In this document: positions 35,777 to 43,862 of the stretch, piece after piece
How positions within the stretch are numbered: the stretch's first letter is position 1
Layout of the letters: each line of letters opens with the position of its first letter
Assembly: GCF_900100175.1 (NCBI RefSeq)
Contig: NZ_FNEM01000006.1
Location: forward strand, 1 to 64,000
Length of the DNA stretch: 64,000 nucleotides
Direction: 5' to 3'
DNA from: Ferrimonas sediminum
GTDB lineage: Bacteria; Pseudomonadota; Gammaproteobacteria; Enterobacterales; Shewanellaceae
Position numbers and translations under genes: made by a program
The notes under the pieces: model-generated
What the model was told of the DNA's origin: nothing
What the model saw: only the letters and a program-made list of their open reading frames with translations
The model's database searches: none

Positions 35777-36313
35777 ATGGATATGCAACAGAAACTGAAA
35801 CAACTGCTCGACAAGCAAGAGATGACCGAGTTGATGTACAAATTCGCCCGAGCCCTCGATCGCGTCGATGGCGAACTGATGAAGTCCACCTATTGGGAGG
35901 ACGCCATCGAGGAGCATCAGGATCCCATCTTCCCGGATCTGTTTTTCTATAACGACAATGCCCACGCATTCGTCGAGCCGGCGATGGAGGGGTTCAGAGC
36001 GCTGAAGGTGACCCAGCACCGCATCAGTAACCCCCTTATCGAGATCGATGGTGATACCGCCACCGCCGAGGCCTATGTGTGGGCCTACCACGTTCATGAA
36101 GAGGATGGGGTTGAGAAGGAGGGCATCTTAGGCGGCCGTCACCATTTCCAGTTTGAGCGACGCAATGGGGTTTGGAAAATCAAACACCGCTCTACCACCT
36201 TTGACTGGAATCAGAACCAGAACGCCACCGCCATCTGGGCAGAAAACTACAGCGATAAACTCCGAGGTAAGCGCGATAAAGCGGATGACAGTTACAACTA
36301 CCTCAGCTTCTAA
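35777..36313 (+). CDS. SnoaL/NTF2-like enzyme, LinA/BaiE type (cytoplasmic paralogue)
   Basis: A 178-residue cone-shaped alpha+beta barrel protein. By alignment to LinA, whose catalytic pair is Asp25 and His73, Asp28 in ARALDRVD and His81 in VTQHRISNP occupy the same places, so a dehydratase, dehydrochlorinase or isomerase reaction is plausible. No signal peptide. It is clearly a paralogue of the protein at 38300 (shared blocks EEHQDP and TQHRISN). AAGGAGAG precedes the ATG. The physiological substrate is not evident. Confidence 0.8.
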   Translation: MDMQQKLKQLLDKQEMTELMYKFARALDRVDGELMKSTYWEDAIEEHQDPIFPDLFFYNDNAHAFVEPAMEGFRALKVTQHRISNPLIEIDGDTATAEAYVWAYHVHEEDGVEKEGILGGRHHFQFERRNGVWKIKHRSTTFDWNQNQNATAIWAENYSDKLRGKRDKADDSYNYLSF

Positions 36314-36471
36314 CAGAGTGTAGCTAGCGGTCCTATCTATACTTGTCTCGGGCGGCGGCCCAATCGTTGAACTCTGCTTGTTACGTGGCGGGTTCACCCG
36401 CTGCTGCCCACACTTTCATAATTGCTACCCTTTAGGCCGCTCGTGTCTATGTGGTAGCAAAGGTAATGACT

Positions 36472-37005
36472 ATGAGTTCAAAAAAAATTGCAGCCGGCGA
36501 ACAGTTTCCAGCGATTGAGGTGGTCAAGGCTGGCGGTGAACCGATCACCCTGGGAGTCCCACAGGGGGGCGCGGACTGGCAGATGGTGGTGGTCTATCGC
36601 GGTAAGCACTGTCCGCTATGTACCCGTTACCTCAATGAACTTGAAAAGCTCAAAGCGGAATTTTTCAAGCTCGGTATCGATATTGTCGCGGTATCGGCCG
36701 ATAGCGAGGCACAGCTAACCGCCCATATGCCTGAACTGACAGCCAGTTACCCGATAGCTTATGGCCTGAGCATTGCGCAGATGCAACAGTTGGGTCTCTA
36801 TATCTCCCACCCTCGCTCAGAGCAGGAAACGGATCACCCATTTGCCGAACCCGGCCTGTATGTGATCAACGACAATGGACAGGTTCAGGTATTGGATATG
36901 TCCAACGGTCCTTTTGCCCGTCCCGAGTTGGGAATTCTGCTCTCCGGGCTGGCCTTCATCCGCAATCCGGCGAACAACTATCCGATTCGTGGCACCTATA
37001 GCTAG
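36472..37005 (+). CDS. Peroxiredoxin-like (AhpC/TSA) protein with CxxC
   Basis: A 177-residue thioredoxin-fold protein. The active-site region is VVVYRGKHCPLCTRYLNELE with Cys47 and Cys50, a CxxC seen in the peroxiredoxin-like subfamily rather than the single peroxidatic Cys of classical AhpC. DIVAVSADSEAQ and GLYVIND are also typical. The start at 36472 is eight bases after AAAGG; earlier in-frame starts (36451, 36466) are too close to it. It sits inside the island operon and may protect or reduce an operon enzyme. Confidence 0.82.
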   Translation: MSSKKIAAGEQFPAIEVVKAGGEPITLGVPQGGADWQMVVVYRGKHCPLCTRYLNELEKLKAEFFKLGIDIVAVSADSEAQLTAHMPELTASYPIAYGLSIAQMQQLGLYISHPRSEQETDHPFAEPGLYVINDNGQVQVLDMSNGPFARPELGILLSGLAFIRNPANNYPIRGTYS

Positions 37006-37128
37006 GCACTAGCACCATTTGTTAGAGGTCGAGAACTGATCCAATTGGCATCGACCTCCTAACTGTCGCCAACGAATTTCCAAGCCGCGCCTTGCGAGCG
37101 GCTAACTATCTGAATTAATGAGGATGTC

Positions 37129-38184
37129 ATGAACATAAAGTCGCCTAAAAACCTACTGGTTACCGCCCTGGCTCTGGGCTTCCTGGCGGGATGTGCCGTC
37201 GAGAATTCAAATACGATGGACAGCGCGTTAACCGCTGACGCATCGAAAAACGTCAGGGAGTTCATCGACCCTGACATCAGGGCGCCGCTGGATCAGATGC
37301 CGTCAGAGTTGGCGGTGATCACCCGGGATACCGTCCTCGAAGCTCGAGCCACAGTGCACAACATGTTGAAGTTTCCGGACACCCCCGGAGTCACGGTTGA
37401 ACAGAAACACGTTGTAACCGCGGACGGGGAGGTCCCGGTCTTTGTTTATCGTCCTGAAAACAGCGCGGCGGTTACTCCCGCCATCCTGTGGATCCACGGA
37501 GGCGGTTACGTCATGGGCCGGGCTGACAGCAACGACTTTACCGGCGAATTTGCCAAAGAGTTGGGCGCGACCGTTATCTCGGTCGAGTATCGGCTGGCTC
37601 CGGAGCATCCGTTCCCAGCCGGGCATAACGACGTCTATGCAGCATTTTTGTGGGCGGTAAGGCACGCAGAGGAGCTGGGTATCGATCCTGACCGCATCGC
37701 CGTCGGTGGCGATAGCGCGGGCGCGGGTATGGCCGCAGGGATGGTACTGCACAATCGTGATGCCCAGGGCCCGGCCATTGCGCTGCAGTTGCTGATTTAC
37801 CCCATGTTGGACAACCTGCACAACACCCCCTCCGGATCTGTTGAGGACTACCCGGTGTGGAACCGCCAAACCTCATTTAACGCCTGGGAGATGTACCTGG
37901 GGGGGACTCCGGGCGCTGCAGCATCCCCCTATGCGGCCCCTGCCAGGGCGAAGGAGATGGGGGGATTGCCCAAAACCTATATGACCATTGGCGCGGTTGA
38001 TCTGTTCAGAGACGAGGTCGTCGACTATGCCCAGCGCCTGATGGCCGCCGGTGTTTCCACCGAGCTGGCGGTCTTCCCCGGCATGTACCACGGGGGCCAG
38101 GTCTTTGTACCTGGAGCGCCGGTGAGCCAGAAGATGCGCCACGGATACCTCTCGGCCCTGAAGAATGCATTGGCCGAGAAGTAG
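37129..38184 (+). CDS. Lipoprotein alpha/beta-hydrolase of the hormone-sensitive lipase family
   Basis: A 351-residue esterase. Residues 1-22 form a lipoprotein signal with lipobox LAGC (Cys22), so the mature enzyme is tethered in the envelope. The HSL oxyanion motif HGGG is at 123-126 and the nucleophile motif GDSAG at 194-198; the acid in AVDLFRDEV and the His in GMYHGGQ complete the triad. EYRLAPEHPFPA is typical for family IV esterases. Probably hydrolyses a small ester or lactone before uptake, together with the exported SnoaL paralogue. Confidence 0.9.
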   Translation: MNIKSPKNLLVTALALGFLAGCAVENSNTMDSALTADASKNVREFIDPDIRAPLDQMPSELAVITRDTVLEARATVHNMLKFPDTPGVTVEQKHVVTADGEVPVFVYRPENSAAVTPAILWIHGGGYVMGRADSNDFTGEFAKELGATVISVEYRLAPEHPFPAGHNDVYAAFLWAVRHAEELGIDPDRIAVGGDSAGAGMAAGMVLHNRDAQGPAIALQLLIYPMLDNLHNTPSGSVEDYPVWNRQTSFNAWEMYLGGTPGAAASPYAAPARAKEMGGLPKTYMTIGAVDLFRDEVVDYAQRLMAAGVSTELAVFPGMYHGGQVFVPGAPVSQKMRHGYLSALKNALAEK

Positions 38185-38299
38185 CGGTTAACGCCAACGG
38201 TGTTCCCTCCTCTGTCCCGGGCAGGGGAACCCCAACAAGTACAGTTTCAGTTTGTCGGAGCTCGGCTTCGATATCGGAACAACCCAAGGAAAGAATTAG

Positions 38300-39130
38300 A
38301 TGAAACTACTCAAACAAACCTCAAGCCTGAACCGGCTGCTCGGCATGACTCTGTTCTGCCTGGCGGCGGTAGCGACTTCCTCCGCCATGGCTGGCGAAAC
38401 CGCTTCCGGTGCCGGCGTTGACCGGCAGTTCAGCGATAAGTCTGCCGAGGGCAAACAGTGGCGTCGAAGCACGGAGAACCGGATCCAGGATCTGCTCGAC
38501 AAGCAGGCCATCACCGAAGTGATCTACCATCTCGGCCGCTCACTGGACCGTATGGATCGTGGCCTGATGCGCTCCGTGTACTGGCCGGAAGCCATCGAGG
38601 AGCACCAGGATCCCGAGTTCCCGGTGTTCTTTACCGATGCCGAGAGCAACCCGGCACCAGGGACCTACAATAACTTTCCCTGTCAGGCTATGAGCGGCTT
38701 TGCTGGCCTAAGAATGACGCAACACCGTATCAGTAACATTCTCATCGATCTGGTCGATGAAAATACCGCCAAGGCCGAAAGCTACGTTTACGCTTACCAC
38801 TTGGCCGGTGAAGGTGACAAAGCACGCGAAGTTACCCTGTATGGCAGAATGCTGTTTAATTTTGAAAAGCGCGGTGACGAATGGCGGGTAATGCGTCGGT
38901 TAACGGTTTTTGACTGGTTTACCAACGTACCGGCCACCGGACACTTCAGCGACGATTATATGGATAAGTTCAAAGGCGGTCGTGATAGGAGCCAGGATGG
39001 AAAATCGAGCGAATGGCACGATGGTAGCGATATTGGAGGCATTGATCCCAGCTACGAGTTCCTGAATTTACCCTCCGAACCCGATCCTATGCCGGGTAAG
39101 GGGAGCTGCAAATTCCCATTAACCAAATAG
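38300..39130 (+). CDS. Exported SnoaL-like enzyme (periplasmic paralogue)
   Basis: A 276-residue protein with a signal peptide (1-31, ending SSAMA) followed by a LinA/BaiE-like domain that is homologous to the protein at 35777: LDKQAITEVIYHLGRSLDRMD and YWPEAIEEHQDPEFP match it closely. Asp83 and His142 correspond to the LinA Asp25/His73 pair. It carries an extra loop (AESNPAPGTYNNFPCQ) and a 60-residue Gly/Ser/Asp-rich tail. Export of such an enzyme is uncommon. Last gene of the island operon, ending before a terminator. Confidence 0.78.
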   Translation: MKLLKQTSSLNRLLGMTLFCLAAVATSSAMAGETASGAGVDRQFSDKSAEGKQWRRSTENRIQDLLDKQAITEVIYHLGRSLDRMDRGLMRSVYWPEAIEEHQDPEFPVFFTDAESNPAPGTYNNFPCQAMSGFAGLRMTQHRISNILIDLVDENTAKAESYVYAYHLAGEGDKAREVTLYGRMLFNFEKRGDEWRVMRRLTVFDWFTNVPATGHFSDDYMDKFKGGRDRSQDGKSSEWHDGSDIGGIDPSYEFLNLPSEPDPMPGKGSCKFPLTK

Positions 39131-39147
39131 CGTTTGATTCACATAAC

Positions 39148-39175
39148 AGCCCGAAAATTCTTTCGGGCTGCCTTT
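39148..39175 (+). terminator. Terminator of the island operon
   Basis: AGCCCGAAA pairs with TTTCGGGCT around an ATTC loop, followed by GCCTTTTT. Confidence 0.85.
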
Positions 39176-39215
39176 TTATATGCTGCTATTCACTATTCGG
39201 CTGATGGAAAATTAG

Positions 39216-39350
39216 ACCGGCACGGTAGTGGTCTTAGACCCCGGCCCCCCATTAAGGTGGTAGAGTGGCCTTCATGACCAGAAAACCACCCGCCTTCAAA
39301 ACAGGGACTTTCGCAGCCATCAATGATCGGTATGGGGCGTCATGGGGCCT
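39216..39350 (+). mobile_element. Possible insertion-sequence end remnant
   Basis: Sequence beginning ACCGGCACGGTAGTGGTC and leading to ATGACCAGAAAACC at about 39277 resembles the left end and orfA start of IS3-type elements seen in marine gammaproteobacteria. The reading frame stops after about 35 codons and nothing further of a transposase is recognisable. It sits just inside the right edge of the island. Recognition is from memory of the pattern only. Confidence 0.25.
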
Positions 39351-39426
39351 CTGGCTCAATCGGGGTTGCCCGGATTGACGGCTGTCATCGCTGGGGTGAA
39401 TCGCCTGGTGATGTCATCAGGGGAGG

Positions 39427-39533
39427 GGTAACAGCGTGCCGGTTCAAGTCCGGCCCGGGGCACCATCTTCTGACCCTTGTGGTTAGTACATTAAAGCTCA
39501 ATCTCCTTCGGAGGTTGGGCTTTTTTGTTGTCT
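39427..39533 (+). repeat. Right 107-bp direct repeat (attR-like) with tRNA-Leu 3' fragment
   Basis: A perfect copy of 33846-33952. It contains only the last 39 bases of tRNA-Leu (not a functional gene) and the duplicated terminator. Confidence 0.9.
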
Positions 39534-39725
39534 CAAATCCATCCCAACCGCTTCGAAAAGCGGTGCTTCGAGTTTGGAGTACCGCAGTGTACGGTACCGG
39601 TGGATTGCCGGTCACTATACTGGTAGGTATCCATCAACACCGACATCAATGATTTTTAAGTTCGCTAATGCGAATTATTCGTATTGGCGGTATTGTTGAG
39701 TCATTGTCGACTACAGGAAACCGCC

Positions 39726-41438
39726 ATGATGAACGCAGAGATCGCCCGCTGGATCGCCCGGGACCCGGATGCCAAAACCCGGGAGGAGTTGCAGGCCTTG
39801 GTGGACGCGCGGGATGAGGCCGCTCTCAAGAGCCGGTTTGAAACCCGGTTGGCTTTTGGCACCGCAGGCTTGAGAGGAGTGGTGGGAGCCGGCCCTAACC
39901 GCATGAACCGTTTGGTGATTCAGGAAACGGCCACCGGGCTGGCCCACTACCTGAAGTCCCAGTGCGCCGAGGCGGCCGGGCAGGGGGTGGTGATTGGTTA
40001 TGACGGCCGTCCTGACTCGCGCCAGTTTGCCATCGATTCCGCTTCGGCGCTGACCGCCCACGGTATCAAGGTGTATCTGACGCTTCGAGTGGCGGCCACA
40101 CCTCTGGTGGCTTACGGGGTAAACCATTTAGGCACCGCCGCTGGCATCGTGGTGACTGCCAGCCACAATCCGCCCCAATACAATGGGTTTAAGGTGTATT
40201 GGGGCAACGGCGCCCAGATCATCTCGCCCCACGACAGCGGCATTGCCGCCGAGATTGAGCGGGCCGCTCAATCTGACCTGCAACTGATGGATCTGGACAA
40301 GGCTCAGCAGCAGGGATTGTTGCTGTGGTTGGATGACGGTTTCTACCAGTCCTATCGGGATACCATGAAGGCCAACCCTCTGTTGAACAACCATACTCAG
40401 CCACAGAACATCAGCCTGGCCTATACCGCCATGCATGGGGTTGGGGCCGAGATGGCGGAAGCACTGTTGGCGGATGCAGGGTTCTGTAATGTGTACAGCG
40501 TGGCGGCGCAAAGAGAGCCGGACGGTCGCTTTCCGACGGTGAACTTTCCCAATCCGGAGGAGGCCGGCGCCATGGACCTGGTCATCGAGGAAGCCCGCGC
40601 CCATGATGCCACCCTGGCCTGTGCCAATGACCCCGATGCTGACCGGCTTGCGGTGGCGGTGCGCCGGCCAGATGGTGAATACCAGATGCTGACCGGCGAT
40701 CAGGTGGGCGTGCTGTTCGGCCACTACCTGTTGTCGCGGGCGCGGCCACAGCAGGACTTGGTCGGTACCACCATCGTTTCTTCCAGCCTGCTGCAGCGCA
40801 TTGCCAAGGCGGCGGGAGCCCGTTATTACCAAACGCTGACCGGCTTTAAGTGGCTGACGAATGTGGCCATGGAGCAGCAAAGCGCCGAGCATCAGTTCCT
40901 GTTTGCCTACGAAGAGGCGCTGGGCTACACCGTCGGCAGCGAGGTCTGGGATAAGGACGGTTTGTCGGCCCTGGTGGCCTTCGCCCAGTTGACCGCCGGG
41001 TTGGCGACCAAGGGAATGACCATCTGGGATCAACTGGAGGCCATCTATCGTCAACATGGCCTGTTTTTGAATGCTCAGCGCAGCATTGCCCTGGACCCGG
41101 CGGCGCCGCCCATTGGCGATAAGTTGCGTAGCACGCCGCCGACCGAGATTGCCGGTCAGCCAGTTCTGTCGGTGGATGATCTGAAATCATCGCACACCAG
41201 GTTCGCCGATGGCCGCTCCGAGTCCATCGACTTACCGGTCAGTGACGTACTGATCTATCACCTGCAAGCGGGCAGCCGGGTCGTGGTACGTCCATCGGGC
41301 ACCGAACCCAAGCTCAAGTGCTATTACGAGGTGGTGGAGGCCTTTGCGGCCGGAGAAGCGCTGGAGCCGGTGCAGCGGCGAGCCGAGGCGGCGATGGCGA
41401 TGCTGATCGATGAGCACCAGCAGTCACTGGGCAAGTAG
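39726..41438 (+). CDS. Phosphohexomutase (phosphoglucomutase/phosphomannomutase)
   Basis: A 570-residue alpha-D-phosphohexomutase that interconverts hexose 1- and 6-phosphates. The active-site phosphoserine loop TASHNPPQYNG (about residues 142-152), the magnesium loop DPDADR (near 305), the sugar-binding GEEALGY-like YEEALGYTVG and the C-terminal phosphate-binding RPSGTEPKLKCY are complete. Length near 570 matches the long bacterial PGM/PMM subgroup that starts with the FGTAGLRG motif. The start at 39726 follows AGGA by seven bases; the upstream frame to 39684 is not needed. Confidence 0.94.
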   Translation: MMNAEIARWIARDPDAKTREELQALVDARDEAALKSRFETRLAFGTAGLRGVVGAGPNRMNRLVIQETATGLAHYLKSQCAEAAGQGVVIGYDGRPDSRQFAIDSASALTAHGIKVYLTLRVAATPLVAYGVNHLGTAAGIVVTASHNPPQYNGFKVYWGNGAQIISPHDSGIAAEIERAAQSDLQLMDLDKAQQQGLLLWLDDGFYQSYRDTMKANPLLNNHTQPQNISLAYTAMHGVGAEMAEALLADAGFCNVYSVAAQREPDGRFPTVNFPNPEEAGAMDLVIEEARAHDATLACANDPDADRLAVAVRRPDGEYQMLTGDQVGVLFGHYLLSRARPQQDLVGTTIVSSSLLQRIAKAAGARYYQTLTGFKWLTNVAMEQQSAEHQFLFAYEEALGYTVGSEVWDKDGLSALVAFAQLTAGLATKGMTIWDQLEAIYRQHGLFLNAQRSIALDPAAPPIGDKLRSTPPTEIAGQPVLSVDDLKSSHTRFADGRSESIDLPVSDVLIYHLQAGSRVVVRPSGTEPKLKCYYEVVEAFAAGEALEPVQRRAEAAMAMLIDEHQQSLGK

Positions 41439-41636
41439 GGCCTGGCAGCGTTGCCCGTCTGGGTGGTGACCGAACCCCTGGCTGCCGGCCGGCTGGTTCG
41501 GGTGATGGCCGACTACAGCGCCCAGTCGCTCCCCTTCAATGCCATCTACCCACAAAACCGCTATGTGCCACTTAAGGTGCGGTGTTTTGTCGATTTTATC
41601 AAACAGAAAGTTACCGACAACGCCCGCTATCAGTAG
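41439..41636 (+). pseudogene. C-terminal remnant of a LysR-type regulator
   Basis: The frame opening directly after the phosphohexomutase stop reads like the last 65 residues of a LysR effector domain: ALPVWVVTEPLAAGRLVRV, then NAIYPQNRYVPLKVRCFVDF. The last block is nearly the same as the end of the island's LysR protein (NAIYPQSHYVPLKVRCFINF). There is no helix-turn-helix and no start signal, so it is a truncated gene. Its boundary lies exactly at the end of the preceding gene, suggesting a deletion junction. Confidence 0.75.
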
Positions 41637-41979
41637 TTAGGTTATTGTGGCAGTGGCATTTTAGTTGCCCCCTGGTTCTTTCCTTCGGTGCGGTTCCCAT
41701 CTTCCACCATAGCGCACGCCCCCCTTGGTTTAGCGTCGGCACCGCCGGGTGGGCAGCAGGTGGTTGATTTGCCATCGAACTGAATCCCGTTTGCCGCCAG
41801 AGACTGATTTTGTGGCCCTGACCGCCGTTTCAGGCTGCATTTTTGTGTAGATTAGAATAATGACATTTGAATCAATTGTTTGACTGTGGTGTTATGATCC
41901 ACTTAACACCGGCTCACCATGCGAATGAGGTCAATCTCACGCTCGGAGCCAGTCGGACTCAGGATAGTGAAAGGAACAC
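41637..41979. other. 343-base region upstream of the SLOG/WD40/TIR operon
   Basis: No gene. AT-rich from about 41840 (TAGATTAGAATAATGACATT and TTATGATCC), the likely promoter area of the operon, but I cannot fix a spaced -35/-10 pair. Ends in the ribosome binding site AAGGA at 41971. Confidence 0.4.
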
Positions 41980-43842
41980 GTGCACGTGGTTGAAGACGCA
42001 CAGGGAACAGCAAGTCAGTTACCGTTTATTATTGGTGTCAGCGGCCACAGGAACTTAGACCCCAACTCGACTCAGGCGTTACGCCAGCGGGTGCGGGAGG
42101 CGCTGATTTTCTGGCGTCAGCAGTTGACCGACACCCCCATATGGTTGTTGTCTGGCATGGCGGTGGGGGCCGACACCCTGGTGGTGGAGGTGGCCCGTGA
42201 GTTGCGTGCCCAGTGGGGCCCCGACAGCCTCAAAATCATCGCCTGCCTGCCCATGGACGAGGCGTCCTACCTGCAAGATTTCGAAGGCCTGAAGTTTGCC
42301 CCCGATGCGGTCACCGAATTCCATGCCCACCTGGCCCAGCTTCGCCATGACAACGATGAGATCATCCAGGTTCAGAGTGTGCTCGATGAGCAGCAACTGG
42401 CCACCGCGTTGGCGGATCGGGAGTATGGTGAAGCCCGCAATCACCTGTATCTGAACCAGAGTGTGTTTGTGGCCAAATACGCCCAGGTGTTGCTGTCCTT
42501 GTGGGACGGGGCGCCGTCCCGGGGCAGTGGCGGCACCGCAGATGCGGTGGCGTATAAGCTGGGCCTGCCATTGCAGTGGCCACTGGGCATTGCCAATCCG
42601 GCGCTGGCACCAGTGTCCGATTTTGATGGCCAGCAGGGCGGAGTGGTTCACCATATTCCGTCGGCGCGCCCCGATCAGCCTTTGGTTCCCTCCGCTCTGG
42701 CGTATGCCAAACTGCCGGTGACCGGGCTTAGTGGTGCCTTGCCCGAGGGCAGCGGCCTGTACGTTTGCCATAACCACGACGACGACAGCGACATCGCCCC
42801 CAGTGGGTTTCTGACGCAAGAGTTTGAGTTGATGTTGAAAGAGCTGCGGTTCTATAACCAGCATGCGCGCAACATTGAAGCCGATCCGGCGACCGCCTGG
42901 CCAGCGCCGGGTCTGCAGGAGTCTCAACGCATCTTCCTTAAAGCCGATGCCATGGCGTTGAATCAACAGACCCGCTATCGACGTTTAACCCAGATGTTTT
43001 TTCTGTTCGCGTTGATCGCCCTGGGCCTGTACGAAGTGGTGTCCAACTTTCTGGAGCTGTCCACCGGCTCCTGGCTTATCGCCATCATGTTCGCCGCTAT
43101 GCTTGGCTGTTACGCCATCATTCGGTTCGCCGCTAAGCGTGAGCTCAAGTGGCAATATCAACTGGCTCGCGGCGTGGCCGAAGGGATGCGCATCCGCGGC
43201 TTCCTGAACCTGTCGGCCATTGCACCGTCGCCGACGCCGCTGATCCCGCGTCGTTTTCGACAGCACCTGCCTCTGATTGAACACGCCATCTCGGTGGCCG
43301 AACTGGATTGGTGGCGGGCGCCGCTGCCGGAAAATCCGCAGCTGATCCGCACCAGCTGGCTCGATGACCAGCGCAACTTTCTTAATACTCGCCTGCGTCT
43401 GAAAGAGCCGCGTCGACTGCGTCTGTCCGAGCGTTTCTACAAGCGCCCGGCCTGGGCGGCCAGCGTGTGTGAACGCTGGGCCAGTGAGCTATTCAACGCC
43501 GCGGTGATCTTCGGTGTGACCCTGTTGGGGGTACTGCTGCTGCAATACGGCTTTAGCATCGACCTGTTTGTTGCCAGCAAAGACTACCTGATGTACTTCG
43601 CCCAGTACGCCCTGATGGCCGCCGGTGCCATCGCGCTGTGGGGCGAGCTGGCGGGCTACGACACCACCGCCCGTGGATACCGCTCGTTAGAACAGTTGTA
43701 CCGCCGCGCCCAGTACCTGCTGGACGGTGAACTGAATGAATCCAAACAGGCAATGCTAATTGAACTGGCCAAAGAGGCGATGTTCGAGCATGTGACCTGG
43801 ACCAATTCCGAATCAGACAACGATCTGAAACAGAAGCAATAA
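41980..43842 (+). CDS. SLOG-domain protein with C-terminal SLATT-like membrane helices
   Basis: A 620-residue two-part protein. Residues 15-200 form a Rossmann-like SLOG/DprA-YpsA-type nucleotide-ligand fold: IIGVSGHRNL (18-27), WLLSGMAVGADTLVVE (55-70) and LLSLWDG plus GSGGTADAVAY (171-192). Two helix pairs follow (about 339-384 and 505-558), and the C-terminal YRSLEQLYRRAQYLL with LAKEAMFEHVTW resembles the tail motif of SLATT-type two-helix effectors, which pair with SLOG domains in predicted nucleotide-sensing defence systems. The start is GTG at 41980 or 41986 after AAGGA. First gene of a three-gene operon, 20 bases before the WD40 gene. Sensing of a nucleotide signal and membrane disruption is inference. 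Confidence 0.75.
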   Translation: MHVVEDAQGTASQLPFIIGVSGHRNLDPNSTQALRQRVREALIFWRQQLTDTPIWLLSGMAVGADTLVVEVARELRAQWGPDSLKIIACLPMDEASYLQDFEGLKFAPDAVTEFHAHLAQLRHDNDEIIQVQSVLDEQQLATALADREYGEARNHLYLNQSVFVAKYAQVLLSLWDGAPSRGSGGTADAVAYKLGLPLQWPLGIANPALAPVSDFDGQQGGVVHHIPSARPDQPLVPSALAYAKLPVTGLSGALPEGSGLYVCHNHDDDSDIAPSGFLTQEFELMLKELRFYNQHARNIEADPATAWPAPGLQESQRIFLKADAMALNQQTRYRRLTQMFFLFALIALGLYEVVSNFLELSTGSWLIAIMFAAMLGCYAIIRFAAKRELKWQYQLARGVAEGMRIRGFLNLSAIAPSPTPLIPRRFRQHLPLIEHAISVAELDWWRAPLPENPQLIRTSWLDDQRNFLNTRLRLKEPRRLRLSERFYKRPAWAASVCERWASELFNAAVIFGVTLLGVLLLQYGFSIDLFVASKDYLMYFAQYALMAAGAIALWGELAGYDTTARGYRSLEQLYRRAQYLLDGELNESKQAMLIELAKEAMFEHVTWTNSESDNDLKQKQ

Positions 43843-43862
43843 TTAATCTTTAACGGAAGATA

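Larger units (their letters stand above)
33953..39426. mobile_element. tRNA-Leu-associated genomic island without integrase
   Basis: A 5.5-kb segment enclosed by the 107-bp direct repeats, leaving tRNA-Leu whole on the left and a 3' fragment on the right, the classic footprint of tRNA-targeted integration. Cargo: a frameshifted LysR gene, a palindrome, an ABM-fold enzyme, two SnoaL-like enzymes, a peroxiredoxin-like protein and an esterase. I find no recombinase gene. The 290 bases at the left end (33953-34244) hold no gene. The integrase may have been lost, or the segment may have arrived by homologous recombination. Confidence 0.75.
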
